64,000 bases of DNA from Flavobacterium johnsoniae (GTDB lineage Bacteria > Bacteroidota > Bacteroidia > Flavobacteriales > Flavobacteriaceae): contig NZ_CP103794.1 in the NCBI RefSeq assembly GCF_030388325.1, positions 1,550,001-1,614,000 on the forward strand, read 5' to 3'. A program made the position numbers and the translations under genes. The notes beneath the pieces are model-generated. The model was not told the origin of the DNA, did no database searches, and saw only the letters and a program-made list of their open reading frames with translations. Shown here in pieces: positions 26,042 to 33,875 of the stretch (position 1 is its first letter; the number at the start of each line of letters is the position of its first letter).

Positions 26042-27214
26042 ATGAATACAGAAGAATTTGGTTTTGAAACACAAGCCATTAGAACACATTTAGAAAAAAC
26101 ACAATTTCAAGAACATTCAACACCTTTGTACTTATCTTCAAGTTTTATATTTGAAGACGCAGAGGATATGAGAGCTTCTTTTACAGAAGAAAAAGTTCGT
26201 AATATTTATTCTCGTTTCAGCAATCCAAATACAACTGAATTTGTTGACAAAGTTTGCGCAATGGAAGGTGCAGAAGCCGGTTATGCTTTCGCAACAGGAA
26301 TGGCTGCGATCTATTCTACTTTTGCTGCATTGCTAGATTCTGGTGATCACATCGTTTCGGCAGGAAGTGTTTTTGGATCAACTCACGCGTTATTCATGAC
26401 TTATTTTCCTAAATGGAAAATCGAAACTTCTTATTTTGATATCAATAAGCCAGAAACAATTGAAAGTTTTATTCAGCCCAACACTAAAATTCTATATGCA
26501 GAAACGCCAACAAATCCAGGTGTAGATGTAATTGATTTAGAATTATTAGGAACGATAGCAAAAAAGCACAATTTGATTTTAATAATTGATAACTGTTTTG
26601 CTACGCCATATATTCAGCAGCCTATTAAATACGGAGCTCATATTGTAGTGCATTCTGCAACAAAGTTAATGGATGGACAAGGCCGTGTTTTAGGAGGAGT
26701 TGCAGTTGGAGAAGCAGAGTTAATTCGTAAAATTTATTTGTTTTCAAGAAATACAGGGCCAGCAATGTCACCATTTAATGCATGGGTTTTGTCAAAAAGT
26801 TTAGAGACTTTGGCTGTTCGTGTAGATAAACATTGTGAAAATGCTCTGAAAGTAGCTGAATTTTTAGAAAGCCATCCGAATGTTGAAAGTGTGAAATATC
26901 CATTTTTGAAATCACATCCAAAATATGAAATCGCTAAAAAACAAATGCGTTTAGGCGGTAACATTATTGCAATCGAAATTAAAGGTGGTCTTGAAGCAGG
27001 AAGGAAATTTTTAGACAAAATTAAATTATGTTCTCTTTCGGCAAATATTGGTGATGTAAAAACAATTGTAACGCATCCAGCTTCTACAACTCACAGTAAG
27101 TTATCTGAAGAAGATCAATTGGCTGTTGGAATTACTCAAGGTTTGGTTCGTGTTTCTGTTGGCTTAGAAACTGTTGAAGATGTAATTGCAGATTTGAAAC
27201 AAGCGTTGGCTTAA
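26042..27214 (+). CDS. Trans-sulfuration family PLP enzyme, MetZ/MetB-like
   Basis: A 390-aa Cys/Met metabolism PLP enzyme. GFETQAIRTHLEKTQFQEHS opens the protein; the Tyr/Arg pair appears in IYSRFSNPNT; the PLP lysine is in HSATKLMDGQGRVLGG at about 207; the C-terminus has THPASTTHSKLSEEDQ. The closest activity is probably O-succinyl/O-acetylhomoserine sulfhydrylase (MetZ), but cystathionine gamma-synthase or lyase cannot be excluded from sequence alone. It would be a second route to homocysteine beside MetY. Confidence 0.88.
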   Translation: MNTEEFGFETQAIRTHLEKTQFQEHSTPLYLSSSFIFEDAEDMRASFTEEKVRNIYSRFSNPNTTEFVDKVCAMEGAEAGYAFATGMAAIYSTFAALLDSGDHIVSAGSVFGSTHALFMTYFPKWKIETSYFDINKPETIESFIQPNTKILYAETPTNPGVDVIDLELLGTIAKKHNLILIIDNCFATPYIQQPIKYGAHIVVHSATKLMDGQGRVLGGVAVGEAELIRKIYLFSRNTGPAMSPFNAWVLSKSLETLAVRVDKHCENALKVAEFLESHPNVESVKYPFLKSHPKYEIAKKQMRLGGNIIAIEIKGGLEAGRKFLDKIKLCSLSANIGDVKTIVTHPASTTHSKLSEEDQLAVGITQGLVRVSVGLETVEDVIADLKQALA

Positions 27215-27261
27215 TTTTAGGTTTTAGAATTAAGATTTTAGATTTTCAATTTCTAATATAT

Positions 27262-27309
27262 AAAGACGATTTTTGATAGTAAGATTTACTATTAGGAATC
27301 GTCTTTTTT
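27262..27309 (+). terminator. Intrinsic terminator after the MetZ-like gene
   Basis: AAAGACGATT pairs with AATCGTCTTT, with an inner TAGTAA/TTACTA extension, and is followed by a T-run. Confidence 0.8.
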
Positions 27310-27315
27310 TTATGA

Positions 27316-27343
27316 TTGCTTTTATGTAAAAAAGCTATTTTTG
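27316..27343 (+). promoter_or_regulatory. Promoter of the RDD gene; decides its start
   Basis: TTG (27316-27318), 17 nt, TATTTTTG (27336-27343). Because the -7 element overlaps the first in-frame TTG (27341), that codon cannot be the translation start; TTG 27389 is the likely one. Confidence 0.6.
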
Positions 27344-27388
27344 CTAATATTGAAGTTTATAAATAATAATATTAAAAAAAGAATACAC

Positions 27389-27895
27389 TTGAGTAATTCT
27401 GTTTATGTTCTGCGCAAGCAATTATTAACGTCTGATCGGGATCGTTTTTTTAACTGTATTATTGATTTTTTCTTCATTATCATTTTTATATTTGTTTGTA
27501 CTTTTTTTGTTTTATTAGCTGAAAATGTATTTCAAATTGGTATTTATGGAATTTGGGAAAAAGCACTTGATGAACTTGGCTTTGTAGGAAGTTGTCTTTC
27601 TTTTGCTGTAATTTATTATTTGATATTTGAGTCACTTTTTTCAAGAACTATAGGGAAAATTGTTACGGGCAGTATTGTGGTAAATGAAAATGGAATAAAA
27701 CCTAATTTTAAAATGGTTTGCCTTAGAACTGTATGTCGTTTAATTCCTTTTGATGTGTTTTCATTTTTAGGAAAATCAGGAAGATTTTGGCATGATTCTA
27801 TTTCAAAAACCTATGTTGTGGAGAAAAAAGATTTAGAACAAGATATGGAAAATTTTTATTCTTTAGATTTGATTGGCAAGAAGGAAGTAATTTGA
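27389..27895 (+). CDS. RDD family membrane protein
   Basis: About 168 aa from the TTG at 27389 (MSNSVYVLRKQLLTSDRDRF); no ATG is available upstream in frame. It shows the RDD signature Arg/Asp in DRDRFFNCIIDF, two or three transmembrane helices (about 20-45 and 75-95), GKIVTGSIVVN, and LRTVCRLIPFD near the C-terminus. Function of RDD proteins is generally unclear; some are Na+/H+ antiporters. It separates the Met genes from the Rrf2 regulator. Confidence 0.75.
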   Translation: MSNSVYVLRKQLLTSDRDRFFNCIIDFFFIIIFIFVCTFFVLLAENVFQIGIYGIWEKALDELGFVGSCLSFAVIYYLIFESLFSRTIGKIVTGSIVVNENGIKPNFKMVCLRTVCRLIPFDVFSFLGKSGRFWHDSISKTYVVEKKDLEQDMENFYSLDLIGKKEVI

Positions 27896-27924
27896 TAGAA
27901 TTAGTAGAATTTAACTTTATTCTG

Positions 27925-27956
27925 TTGTGATAGTTCAAACAAAAAGCATATTTTTG
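27925..27956 (+). promoter_or_regulatory. Promoter of the Rrf2 regulator
   Basis: TTG (27925-27927), 21 nt, TATTTTTG (27949-27956). The predicted 5' UTR before ATG 28015 is about 50 nt. Confidence 0.6.
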
Positions 27957-28014
27957 TTGTTTAATAATTTACGGCATTCAAATAACTCCTGAAGCTGTAA
28001 TCTAAAACATAAAG

Positions 28015-28425
28015 ATGCTTTCAAAAAAGACAAAATACGGAATCAAAGCTTTGACTTATTTAGCTAGACGCGAAAATAACGAACCAGTACAGATTGCCGA
28101 AATTGCGAAAAGCGAACATATTTCGATAAAATTTTTAGAAAGTATTTTGCTTCTGTTAAGAAACTCAGGATTTCTTGGAGCAAAAAAAGGAAAAGGCGGT
28201 GGTTATTATCTGATAAAAGATCCGAAAGATATCAGTATGGCAAAAGTCTACAGAATTCTAGAAGGACCAATTGCCTTATTACCATGCGCCAGTCATAATT
28301 TCTACGAAAGATGTGACGATTGCGATGATGAAGCGACTTGTGCGGCGCGCCGTTTAATGACCGAAGTTCGTGATAATACACTTAAAATATTAGAAAGTAA
28401 CTCTTTGGCAGATATCGCTTTTTAA
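28015..28425 (+). CDS. Rrf2 family transcriptional regulator with four-Cys cluster
   Basis: A 136-aa winged-helix regulator. The N-terminus MLSKKTKYGIKALTYLA and GAKKGKGGGYYL are family signatures. Four cysteines at 91, 100, 103 and 109 (CASHNFYERCDDCDDEATC) could bind an Fe-S cluster or sense thiols. Rrf2 proteins include IscR and CymR, the latter controlling cysteine metabolism. The gene lies directly beside the sulfite permeases and the cys operon, so it is a good candidate for the sulfur regulator that binds the shared 23-mer (inference). Confidence 0.9.
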   Translation: MLSKKTKYGIKALTYLARRENNEPVQIAEIAKSEHISIKFLESILLLLRNSGFLGAKKGKGGGYYLIKDPKDISMAKVYRILEGPIALLPCASHNFYERCDDCDDEATCAARRLMTEVRDNTLKILESNSLADIAF

Positions 28426-28433
28426 TTTTTCAC

Positions 28434-28503
28434 CATATAAGTAATGTAAATTCATTTAAAAAAGCTGTAGATAAGTCTAAAATGAACTTACATTACTTAT
28501 ATG
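28434..28503. repeat. Inverted repeat, dispersed palindrome family 1 copy 2
   Basis: 24-bp arms at 28434-28457 and 28480-28503 pair with one mismatch. The arm (CATATAAGTAATGTAA, then TTCATTT) is a variant of the element at 19531-19631. It sits between convergent rrf2 and TauE/SafE genes and may terminate both. Confidence 0.85.
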
Positions 28504-28517
28504 TTTTAAAAACTTGT

Positions 28518-29300
28518 CTAGAATATCAATTTATATCCAGCTAAGAAAAGCATCACTGCAATTGCATTTCTAAGAAACTGATCTGGTACTTTTCCGCTTA
28601 ACATGCTTCCCATGTATATTCCAGGAAGAGATCCCATTAGCAATTGTCCTAATAAACCTAAATCTAGATTTCCCATTGTAGCGTGTCCGATTCCAGCAAC
28701 CAATGTTAATGGAACGGCGTGTGCAATTTCAGTTCCAACCAAACGAGGCGTTGGCAATAACGGATAAAGGAAAAATAAGGTTACAGTTCCTAAAGCTCCA
28801 GCTCCAATAGAAGTTAAGGTTACGGTTGCGCCTAATAAAACTCCAATTCCAATAGTTAATGCATTTTGAGTTGTGCTTTCGTTATGAAATTTGTCTCCAG
28901 CATGTTTTTGAGAGAACTTCAAAATTTTATTTTTGAATATAATAGCGACAGAAGTAAACAGTAATGCCCAACCTAAACTGTATTTTATAACGCCATTTAT
29001 GGTTTCAATATCAGTTTTAATGCTATTTAAAATCCATAAAGTAAGTAAAGAAGCGGGAACGCTGCCAAGAGTAAGCCAGCCAGTAATTTTCCAGTTAATG
29101 TTTCCTTTTTTATTGTGAACAAAAACACCTCCGGCTTTGGTAAAAGCGGCATAAAGTAAATCTGTTCCTACTGCAGTTGTTGGCGGGATATTGAAATATA
29201 ATAAAATCGGAGTCATTAAAGAACCACCGCCAACTCCAGTCAATCCCACAATAAAACCAACGACTAATCCTGCTATTACAAGACCTATTTGAAAATCCAT
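28518..29300 (-). CDS. TauE/SafE family sulfite exporter-like permease
   Basis: About 260 aa from ATG 29300 (MDFQIGLVIAGLVVGFIVGL). A longer frame from TTG 29327 runs through a TATTTTAG promoter-like element and is unlikely. About seven or eight hydrophobic segments are visible, including the family's GLTGVGGGSLMTPILL and the internal repeat ASIGAGALGTVTLF-like segment. Members move sulfite, sulfonates or sulfate-like anions. It is divergent from a second family member at 29613. Confidence 0.87.
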   Translation of the reverse strand: MDFQIGLVIAGLVVGFIVGLTGVGGGSLMTPILLYFNIPPTTAVGTDLLYAAFTKAGGVFVHNKKGNINWKITGWLTLGSVPASLLTLWILNSIKTDIETINGVIKYSLGWALLFTSVAIIFKNKILKFSQKHAGDKFHNESTTQNALTIGIGVLLGATVTLTSIGAGALGTVTLFFLYPLLPTPRLVGTEIAHAVPLTLVAGIGHATMGNLDLGLLGQLLMGSLPGIYMGSMLSGKVPDQFLRNAIAVMLFLAGYKLIF

Positions 29301-29521
29301 AAATAAAAAGTTTGGGCTAAAATACAATATTTTTATAATAATCCTATCGATTTTATAGAGATTAGAAAATCTATTTAAAAACCAAATTTTTTTGTTGTAT
29401 AAATTGTTGCAATATCTTGTAATACATCATTATTTGTGAAATTATACTGCATAATTCTTAAAACACTCTTTTATAACATAATAAAAGGTTAGTTGAGGGC
29501 GTAAAAAAATAATAATATTGC

Positions 29522-29551
29522 TTTGTAATTTAGAAATAAGTAGTATTTTTG
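29522..29551 (+). promoter_or_regulatory. Promoter of the sulfate assimilation operon
   Basis: TTTG (29522-29525), 18 nt, TATTTTTG (29544-29551), a full match to the Bacteroidota consensus. Confidence 0.78.
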
Positions 29552-29560
29552 CAAAGTAAT

Positions 29561-29583
29561 CTACTAACCCGATAGGGTAATAG
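29561..29583. promoter_or_regulatory. Operator-like palindrome at the start of the cys operon
   Basis: The 23-mer runs CTACTAACCC then GATAGGGTAATAG, an imperfect dyad of the form CTAnTAnCCnnATnnGGnTAnTAG. It sits just after the expected transcription start, a position suited to repression. A related site occurs upstream of the metY leader region (17444-17466). Confidence 0.5.
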
Positions 29584-29612
29584 ATTTTTAAAACAAATTT
29601 AAACTTGTTAAC

Positions 29613-30500
29613 ATGGAAAAAGAACTGAAAATAAATAATACGGCCTCTTTTAAAGAGAAGCTTTGGATTGGAATTCCTGTTGTTTTACTAGTAGGTTTGT
29701 TATTCACTTTAATATATAATCATCACGCTGAATTTTCCTGGGACGGATTTGTAGCAGGATTCAATCAGGAATTTTTAGTGTTTTTTGCCATCGGAGTTTT
29801 TGCTCAATTGGTTGATGGGACTTTAGGAATGGGATATGGAGCAACTTCAACTTCATTTTTATTGGCTTATGGAGTTCCGCCAGTTGTTAGCAGTACAGCA
29901 GTTCACGTTTCAGAAATGTTTACAACGGGAGCATCGGCACTTTCTCATCACCGATTTGGAAACATTAATAAAAAACTGGTAAAACGTTTATTGATTCCAG
30001 GGGTTTTAGGTTCTATTACAGGAGCTTATTTGTTATCTGATGTAATTGACGGCGATGTAATTAAGCCATTTATTGCTGTTTACATGATTGTTTTAGCGGT
30101 TATCATTATCAGAAAAGCGTTAAAAAAGAATATTGTAAAAAAGAAAACTAAAAAGCTAAGTGCACTCGCAGTTTTCGGAGGATTTATGGATTCTGTTGGT
30201 GGCGGTGGCTGGGGACCAATTGTAACGTCAACATTATTAGGAAGAGGAAGAAACCCAAGATATACTATTGGTTCTGTAAATGCAGCTGAGTTTGCAATTT
30301 CGTTTGCAAGCGGTATAACTTTTATGCTTTTTGGAGGAATCATTGGTTGGCAGGTAATCATCGGATTGATTTTAGGAGGAGTTATTTCAGCGCCATTAGC
30401 TGCATTTTTGGTAAATAAAATCAAAAGAAAACCAATGATGGTTGCTGTTGGAGTTCTAATTATATTATTGAGTTTAAAAACATTATCTAAATTATTATAA
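29613..30500 (+). CDS. TauE/SafE family permease, first gene of the cys operon
   Basis: A 295-aa polytopic membrane protein. The family motif appears as QLVDGTLGMGYGATSTSFLL and its internal repeat as FMDSVGGGGWGPIVTSTLLG. It is the first gene after the operon promoter, 26 nt ahead of cysH, so it may import sulfate or export excess sulfite. Direction of transport cannot be told from sequence. No other sulfate transporter is present in the window. Confidence 0.88.
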   Translation: MEKELKINNTASFKEKLWIGIPVVLLVGLLFTLIYNHHAEFSWDGFVAGFNQEFLVFFAIGVFAQLVDGTLGMGYGATSTSFLLAYGVPPVVSSTAVHVSEMFTTGASALSHHRFGNINKKLVKRLLIPGVLGSITGAYLLSDVIDGDVIKPFIAVYMIVLAVIIIRKALKKNIVKKKTKKLSALAVFGGFMDSVGGGGWGPIVTSTLLGRGRNPRYTIGSVNAAEFAISFASGITFMLFGGIIGWQVIIGLILGGVISAPLAAFLVNKIKRKPMMVAVGVLIILLSLKTLSKLL

Positions 30501-30526
30501 TTCTTTAGATACGGAGAAAAGATATT

Positions 30527-31237
30527 ATGAGTGCGATTATTGTACAAGAATTATTAGAGAAAACTGCAGCTCTTTCGCTTGACGAAACCTTAGTTTTTTT
30601 AGCAAAAGAATTTCCTGGAAAAGTGATTTTTTCAACTTCTTTCGGACAGGAAGATCAGGTAATTACAGATTTCATTGCAAAAAGTAACACAGATATTACT
30701 GTGTTTACTTTAGATACAGGAAGATTATTTCAGGAAACTTACGACGTTTTTCATAAAACATTAAAAAAATACAAAAGACCAATCGAGGTTTATTTCCCAG
30801 AACCTGCTTCAGTAGAAAATCTTCTGAAAACAAAAGGACCAAACAGCTTTTACGATTCGGTAGAAAATAGAAAAGAATGCTGTTTTATTCGAAAAGTAGT
30901 TCCGTTGAGAAAAGCTTTGGCAGGAAACTCAGTTTGGATTACGGGATTAAGAGCTGAACAATCAGAAAACAGACACGATTTAAGTTTGTTTGAATACGAC
31001 GGAAACTTTGAAATCATAAAATTCAATCCGTTATTAAAATGGACTTTAGAAGAAGTTGAAACGTATTTATCAGAAAACAATGTTCCTCAAAATGCATTGC
31101 ACAAACAAGGTTTCGTAAGTATTGGATGCGCGCCTTGTACAAGAGCAATTTTCCCAGGTGAAGATATCAGAGCAGGAAGATGGTGGTGGGAATCAAGCCA
31201 TAAAGAGTGTGGGCTTCATAGCGCTAAGAAAGAGTAG
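30527..31237 (+). CDS. cysH: Adenylylsulfate (APS) reductase-type CysH
   Basis: A 236-aa PP-loop reductase (FSTSFGQEDQVITDFI at about 26-41, DTGRLFQETY). It carries the cysteine pairs KECCFIRK and IGCAPCTR, which bind a 4Fe-4S cluster in APS reductases and are missing from E. coli-type PAPS reductases, and the catalytic Cys in ECGLH near the C-terminus. It therefore probably reduces APS directly, in line with the absence of a cysC gene here. Confidence 0.92.
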   Translation: MSAIIVQELLEKTAALSLDETLVFLAKEFPGKVIFSTSFGQEDQVITDFIAKSNTDITVFTLDTGRLFQETYDVFHKTLKKYKRPIEVYFPEPASVENLLKTKGPNSFYDSVENRKECCFIRKVVPLRKALAGNSVWITGLRAEQSENRHDLSLFEYDGNFEIIKFNPLLKWTLEEVETYLSENNVPQNALHKQGFVSIGCAPCTRAIFPGEDIRAGRWWWESSHKECGLHSAKKE

Positions 31238-31395
31238 GTAGAAGAAAGAAGAAAGAAGCAAGAGGCAAGACTTCTGCTAGAGAATAGAATATAGATTATA
31301 GAATAAAGAGTGGAGATTTTTAGATCAGGTGAAAAACTTGAAACTTTAAACCTGAAACAAAATTTTTCACAAACAAAATATCAAACAAAAAAACA

Positions 31396-32295
31396 ATGAG
31401 TTCAGTATTAAAAACAAACGCTTTAGAGAGTGAAGCGATATACATTTTCAGAGAAGTAATTTCACAGTTTGACAAACCGGTTTTACTTTTCTCAGGAGGA
31501 AAAGATTCTATCACATTAGTGCGTTTGGCGCAAAAAGCATTTTTCCCTGCTAAGATTCCGTTTCCTCTATTGCACGTTGATACGGGACATAATTTCCCTG
31601 AAACAATTGCTTTCAGAGATAAATTGGTAGAAGAATTAGGTTTAGAATTGATCGTACGTAATGTTCAGGATGCTATTGATGAAGGAAAAGTGGTTGAAGA
31701 AACAGGAAAATACTCTAGTAGAAACAGCTTGCAGACAACAACACTTTTGGATGCAATTGATGAATTTAAGTTTGATGCTTGTATTGGCGGAGCACGTCGT
31801 GATGAAGAAAAAGCAAGAGCGAAAGAACGTATTTTCTCTGTTCGTGATGATTTCGGACAATGGGACGAAAAAAATCAAAGACCTGAGTTGTTTGATATAT
31901 TAAATGGAAAAATTGAAAATGGACAAAACGTTCGTGTTTTCCCAATTTCAAACTGGACGGAATTAGATGTTTGGAGTTATATCGAAAAAGAACACATCGA
32001 GATTCCATCAATCTATTTCTCACATAAAAGAAAAGTTTTTTTGAGAGACGGTTTAATCTGGTCGCATTCTCCTTTTGTGTACCAAGAAGAAGACGAACAA
32101 ATCGAAGAAAGAATTGTTCGCTTCAGAACCGTTGGAGATATGAGTTGTACAGCAGCTGTTGAATCTTACGCAGCAACAATCGAAGAAGTAGTTGGAGAAA
32201 TCAGATCATCAACCATTTCTGAAAGAGGAGCCAGAATTGATGACAAACGTTCTGAAGCGGCAATGGAAAAGAGAAAACAACAAGGATACTTTTAA
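31396..32295 (+). CDS. cysD: Sulfate adenylyltransferase subunit 2
   Basis: A 299-aa PP-loop subunit. LLFSGGKDSITLVRLAQKAF at about 31-50 is the ATP-pyrophosphatase loop, followed by LLHVDTGHNFPETIAFRD, GGARRDEEKARAKERIFS and the C-terminal RGARIDDKRSEAAMEKRKQQ. With CysN it makes APS from sulfate and ATP. About 150 nt of AT-rich spacer with GAAAC-type repeat words precede it. Confidence 0.96.
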   Translation: MSSVLKTNALESEAIYIFREVISQFDKPVLLFSGGKDSITLVRLAQKAFFPAKIPFPLLHVDTGHNFPETIAFRDKLVEELGLELIVRNVQDAIDEGKVVEETGKYSSRNSLQTTTLLDAIDEFKFDACIGGARRDEEKARAKERIFSVRDDFGQWDEKNQRPELFDILNGKIENGQNVRVFPISNWTELDVWSYIEKEHIEIPSIYFSHKRKVFLRDGLIWSHSPFVYQEEDEQIEERIVRFRTVGDMSCTAAVESYAATIEEVVGEIRSSTISERGARIDDKRSEAAMEKRKQQGYF

Positions 32296-32464
32296 TAATT
32301 GTGAATTATGAATTGTTAATTGTAAATGCAATTCGGAACGGAATTTTAGAAGTAAAAATCAAGAAAACAAAAACATACAGTTTTAAATTTTAGTTCAAAG
32401 GCAAGCAACTTGAAACTTGAAACCTGAAACAAAAAAGTTTAAACCTGAAACAAAATATTACAGA

Positions 32465-33709
32465 ATGGACGTTTTAAAAATAGCAACAGCAGGAAGTGTA
32501 GATGACGGAAAAAGTACTTTGATCGGGAGATTATTGTACGATACAAAATCGTTGACAACTGATAAAATAGAAGCAATCGAAAAAAGCAGTAAACAAAAAG
32601 GATACGATTACCTTGATTTTTCTTTGGCAACTGACGGATTAGTGGCAGAAAGAGAACAAGGTATTACGATTGATGTTGCGCATATTTATTTTTCGACTGC
32701 AAAGAAAAGTTACATTATTGCCGATACTCCGGGTCACGTTGAATATACAAGAAACATGGTTACAGGAGCTTCAACTTCTCAGGTTTCTATCATTTTAATT
32801 GATGCAAGAAAAGGCGTTATCGAACAGACTTATCGTCACTTTTTCATCAATAATTTATTAAGAGTAAAAGAAGTAATTGTTGCGATTAATAAAATGGATT
32901 TAGTTGATTACTCGGAAGAAGTTTTCAATAAAATCAAAGCCGATTTTCAGGCATTAAATGCAAAAAGTACTTTCAAAGAACAAAACGTAAGTTATATTCC
33001 GTTAAGTGCAATCAATGGCGGAAATGTAGTTGATCAATCAAAAGATATGCCTTGGTACGACGGGCAAACTGTTTTAGAACATTTAGAAGGATTGCATTCT
33101 CATGATGTTTACGAAGCAGGAAAGGCACGTTTTCCAGTACAGACTGTTATTCGCCCAAAAACAGAAGAATACCACGATTTTAGAGGTTATGCAGGAAAAT
33201 TATACGGAAACTCAATTAAAGTTGGAGATGCTGTAACAGTTCTTCCATCTTTAACAGAATCAACAGTTACTAAAATTCACTTTTTCGATAAAACATTTGA
33301 CGAAGCTACAGCAGGTTCTTCAATTACAATCGAATTAGAAAATGATATCAATGTGACGAGAGGTGATATGATTGTAAAATCAAGCGAACTTCCAAAAATT
33401 GAAAAAGATATCACGACAACAGTTTGCTGGATGGACAGTAAAAAACTGGTTGCGGGAACTAAATATTTGGTACAACACAATACCAACAGAGTTTTAGCAA
33501 AAGTAGAAAGCATTAAAAATACAATTGCTACAGATTACTCAGGAACGACAGAAGCTTCACAATTAGCCATCAACGAAATTGGAGAAGTAACGATCAAATT
33601 AAGCAAACCGTTATACTTTGATTCATATAACGAAAACAAATCAAACGGAGCTTTTATCTTAATTGATACAGCAACTAACACAACAGCAGGAGTAGGATTC
33701 ATTAGGTAA
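32465..33709 (+). CDS. cysN: Sulfate adenylyltransferase subunit 1 (GTPase)
   Basis: 414 aa from ATG 32465 (MDVLKIATAGSVDDGKSTLI). A longer in-frame TTG at 32417 would translate GAAACCTGAAAC-type intergenic repeat DNA and is rejected. G-motifs: GSVDDGKST, DTPGH and NKMD, with beta-barrel domains after residue 220. It lacks a fused APS kinase (CysC) domain, consistent with an APS reductase pathway. It couples GTP hydrolysis to APS synthesis. Confidence 0.95.
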   Translation: MDVLKIATAGSVDDGKSTLIGRLLYDTKSLTTDKIEAIEKSSKQKGYDYLDFSLATDGLVAEREQGITIDVAHIYFSTAKKSYIIADTPGHVEYTRNMVTGASTSQVSIILIDARKGVIEQTYRHFFINNLLRVKEVIVAINKMDLVDYSEEVFNKIKADFQALNAKSTFKEQNVSYIPLSAINGGNVVDQSKDMPWYDGQTVLEHLEGLHSHDVYEAGKARFPVQTVIRPKTEEYHDFRGYAGKLYGNSIKVGDAVTVLPSLTESTVTKIHFFDKTFDEATAGSSITIELENDINVTRGDMIVKSSELPKIEKDITTTVCWMDSKKLVAGTKYLVQHNTNRVLAKVESIKNTIATDYSGTTEASQLAINEIGEVTIKLSKPLYFDSYNENKSNGAFILIDTATNTTAGVGFIR

Positions 33710-33714
33710 ACCTG

Positions 33715-33872
33715 CTTTAAGCTATAAGCTTTAGGCAATAAGCTTTTAGCAAAAGATGTATAAAAAGGTATGCAACAAAGCTTAAAGCTTATTGCCTAAT
33801 GCCTAAAGCCTCAAAAAAAAACACAAAGTTTAAAAAGCTTATAGCCTAAAGCTTAAAGCCTAAAGCGAAAAA
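33715..33872. repeat. Degenerate AAGCTTAAAGCCTAAAGC-type repeats between cysN and sulfite reductase
   Basis: The spacer is made of direct and inverted copies of words such as AAGCTTAAAGC, TAAGCTTTAGGC and GCCTAAAGC. An inverted pair (AAGCTTTAGGCAATAAGC and GCTTATTGCCTAATGC) could fold into a long hairpin within the operon. No ORF. Confidence 0.7.
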
Positions 33873-33875
33873 GAA

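Noticed and set aside
32417..32464. Longer N-terminus for CysN
   Set aside because: The extension translates GAAACCTGAAAC-type intergenic repeat DNA; the family begins at the MDVLKIATAGSVDDGKST start.
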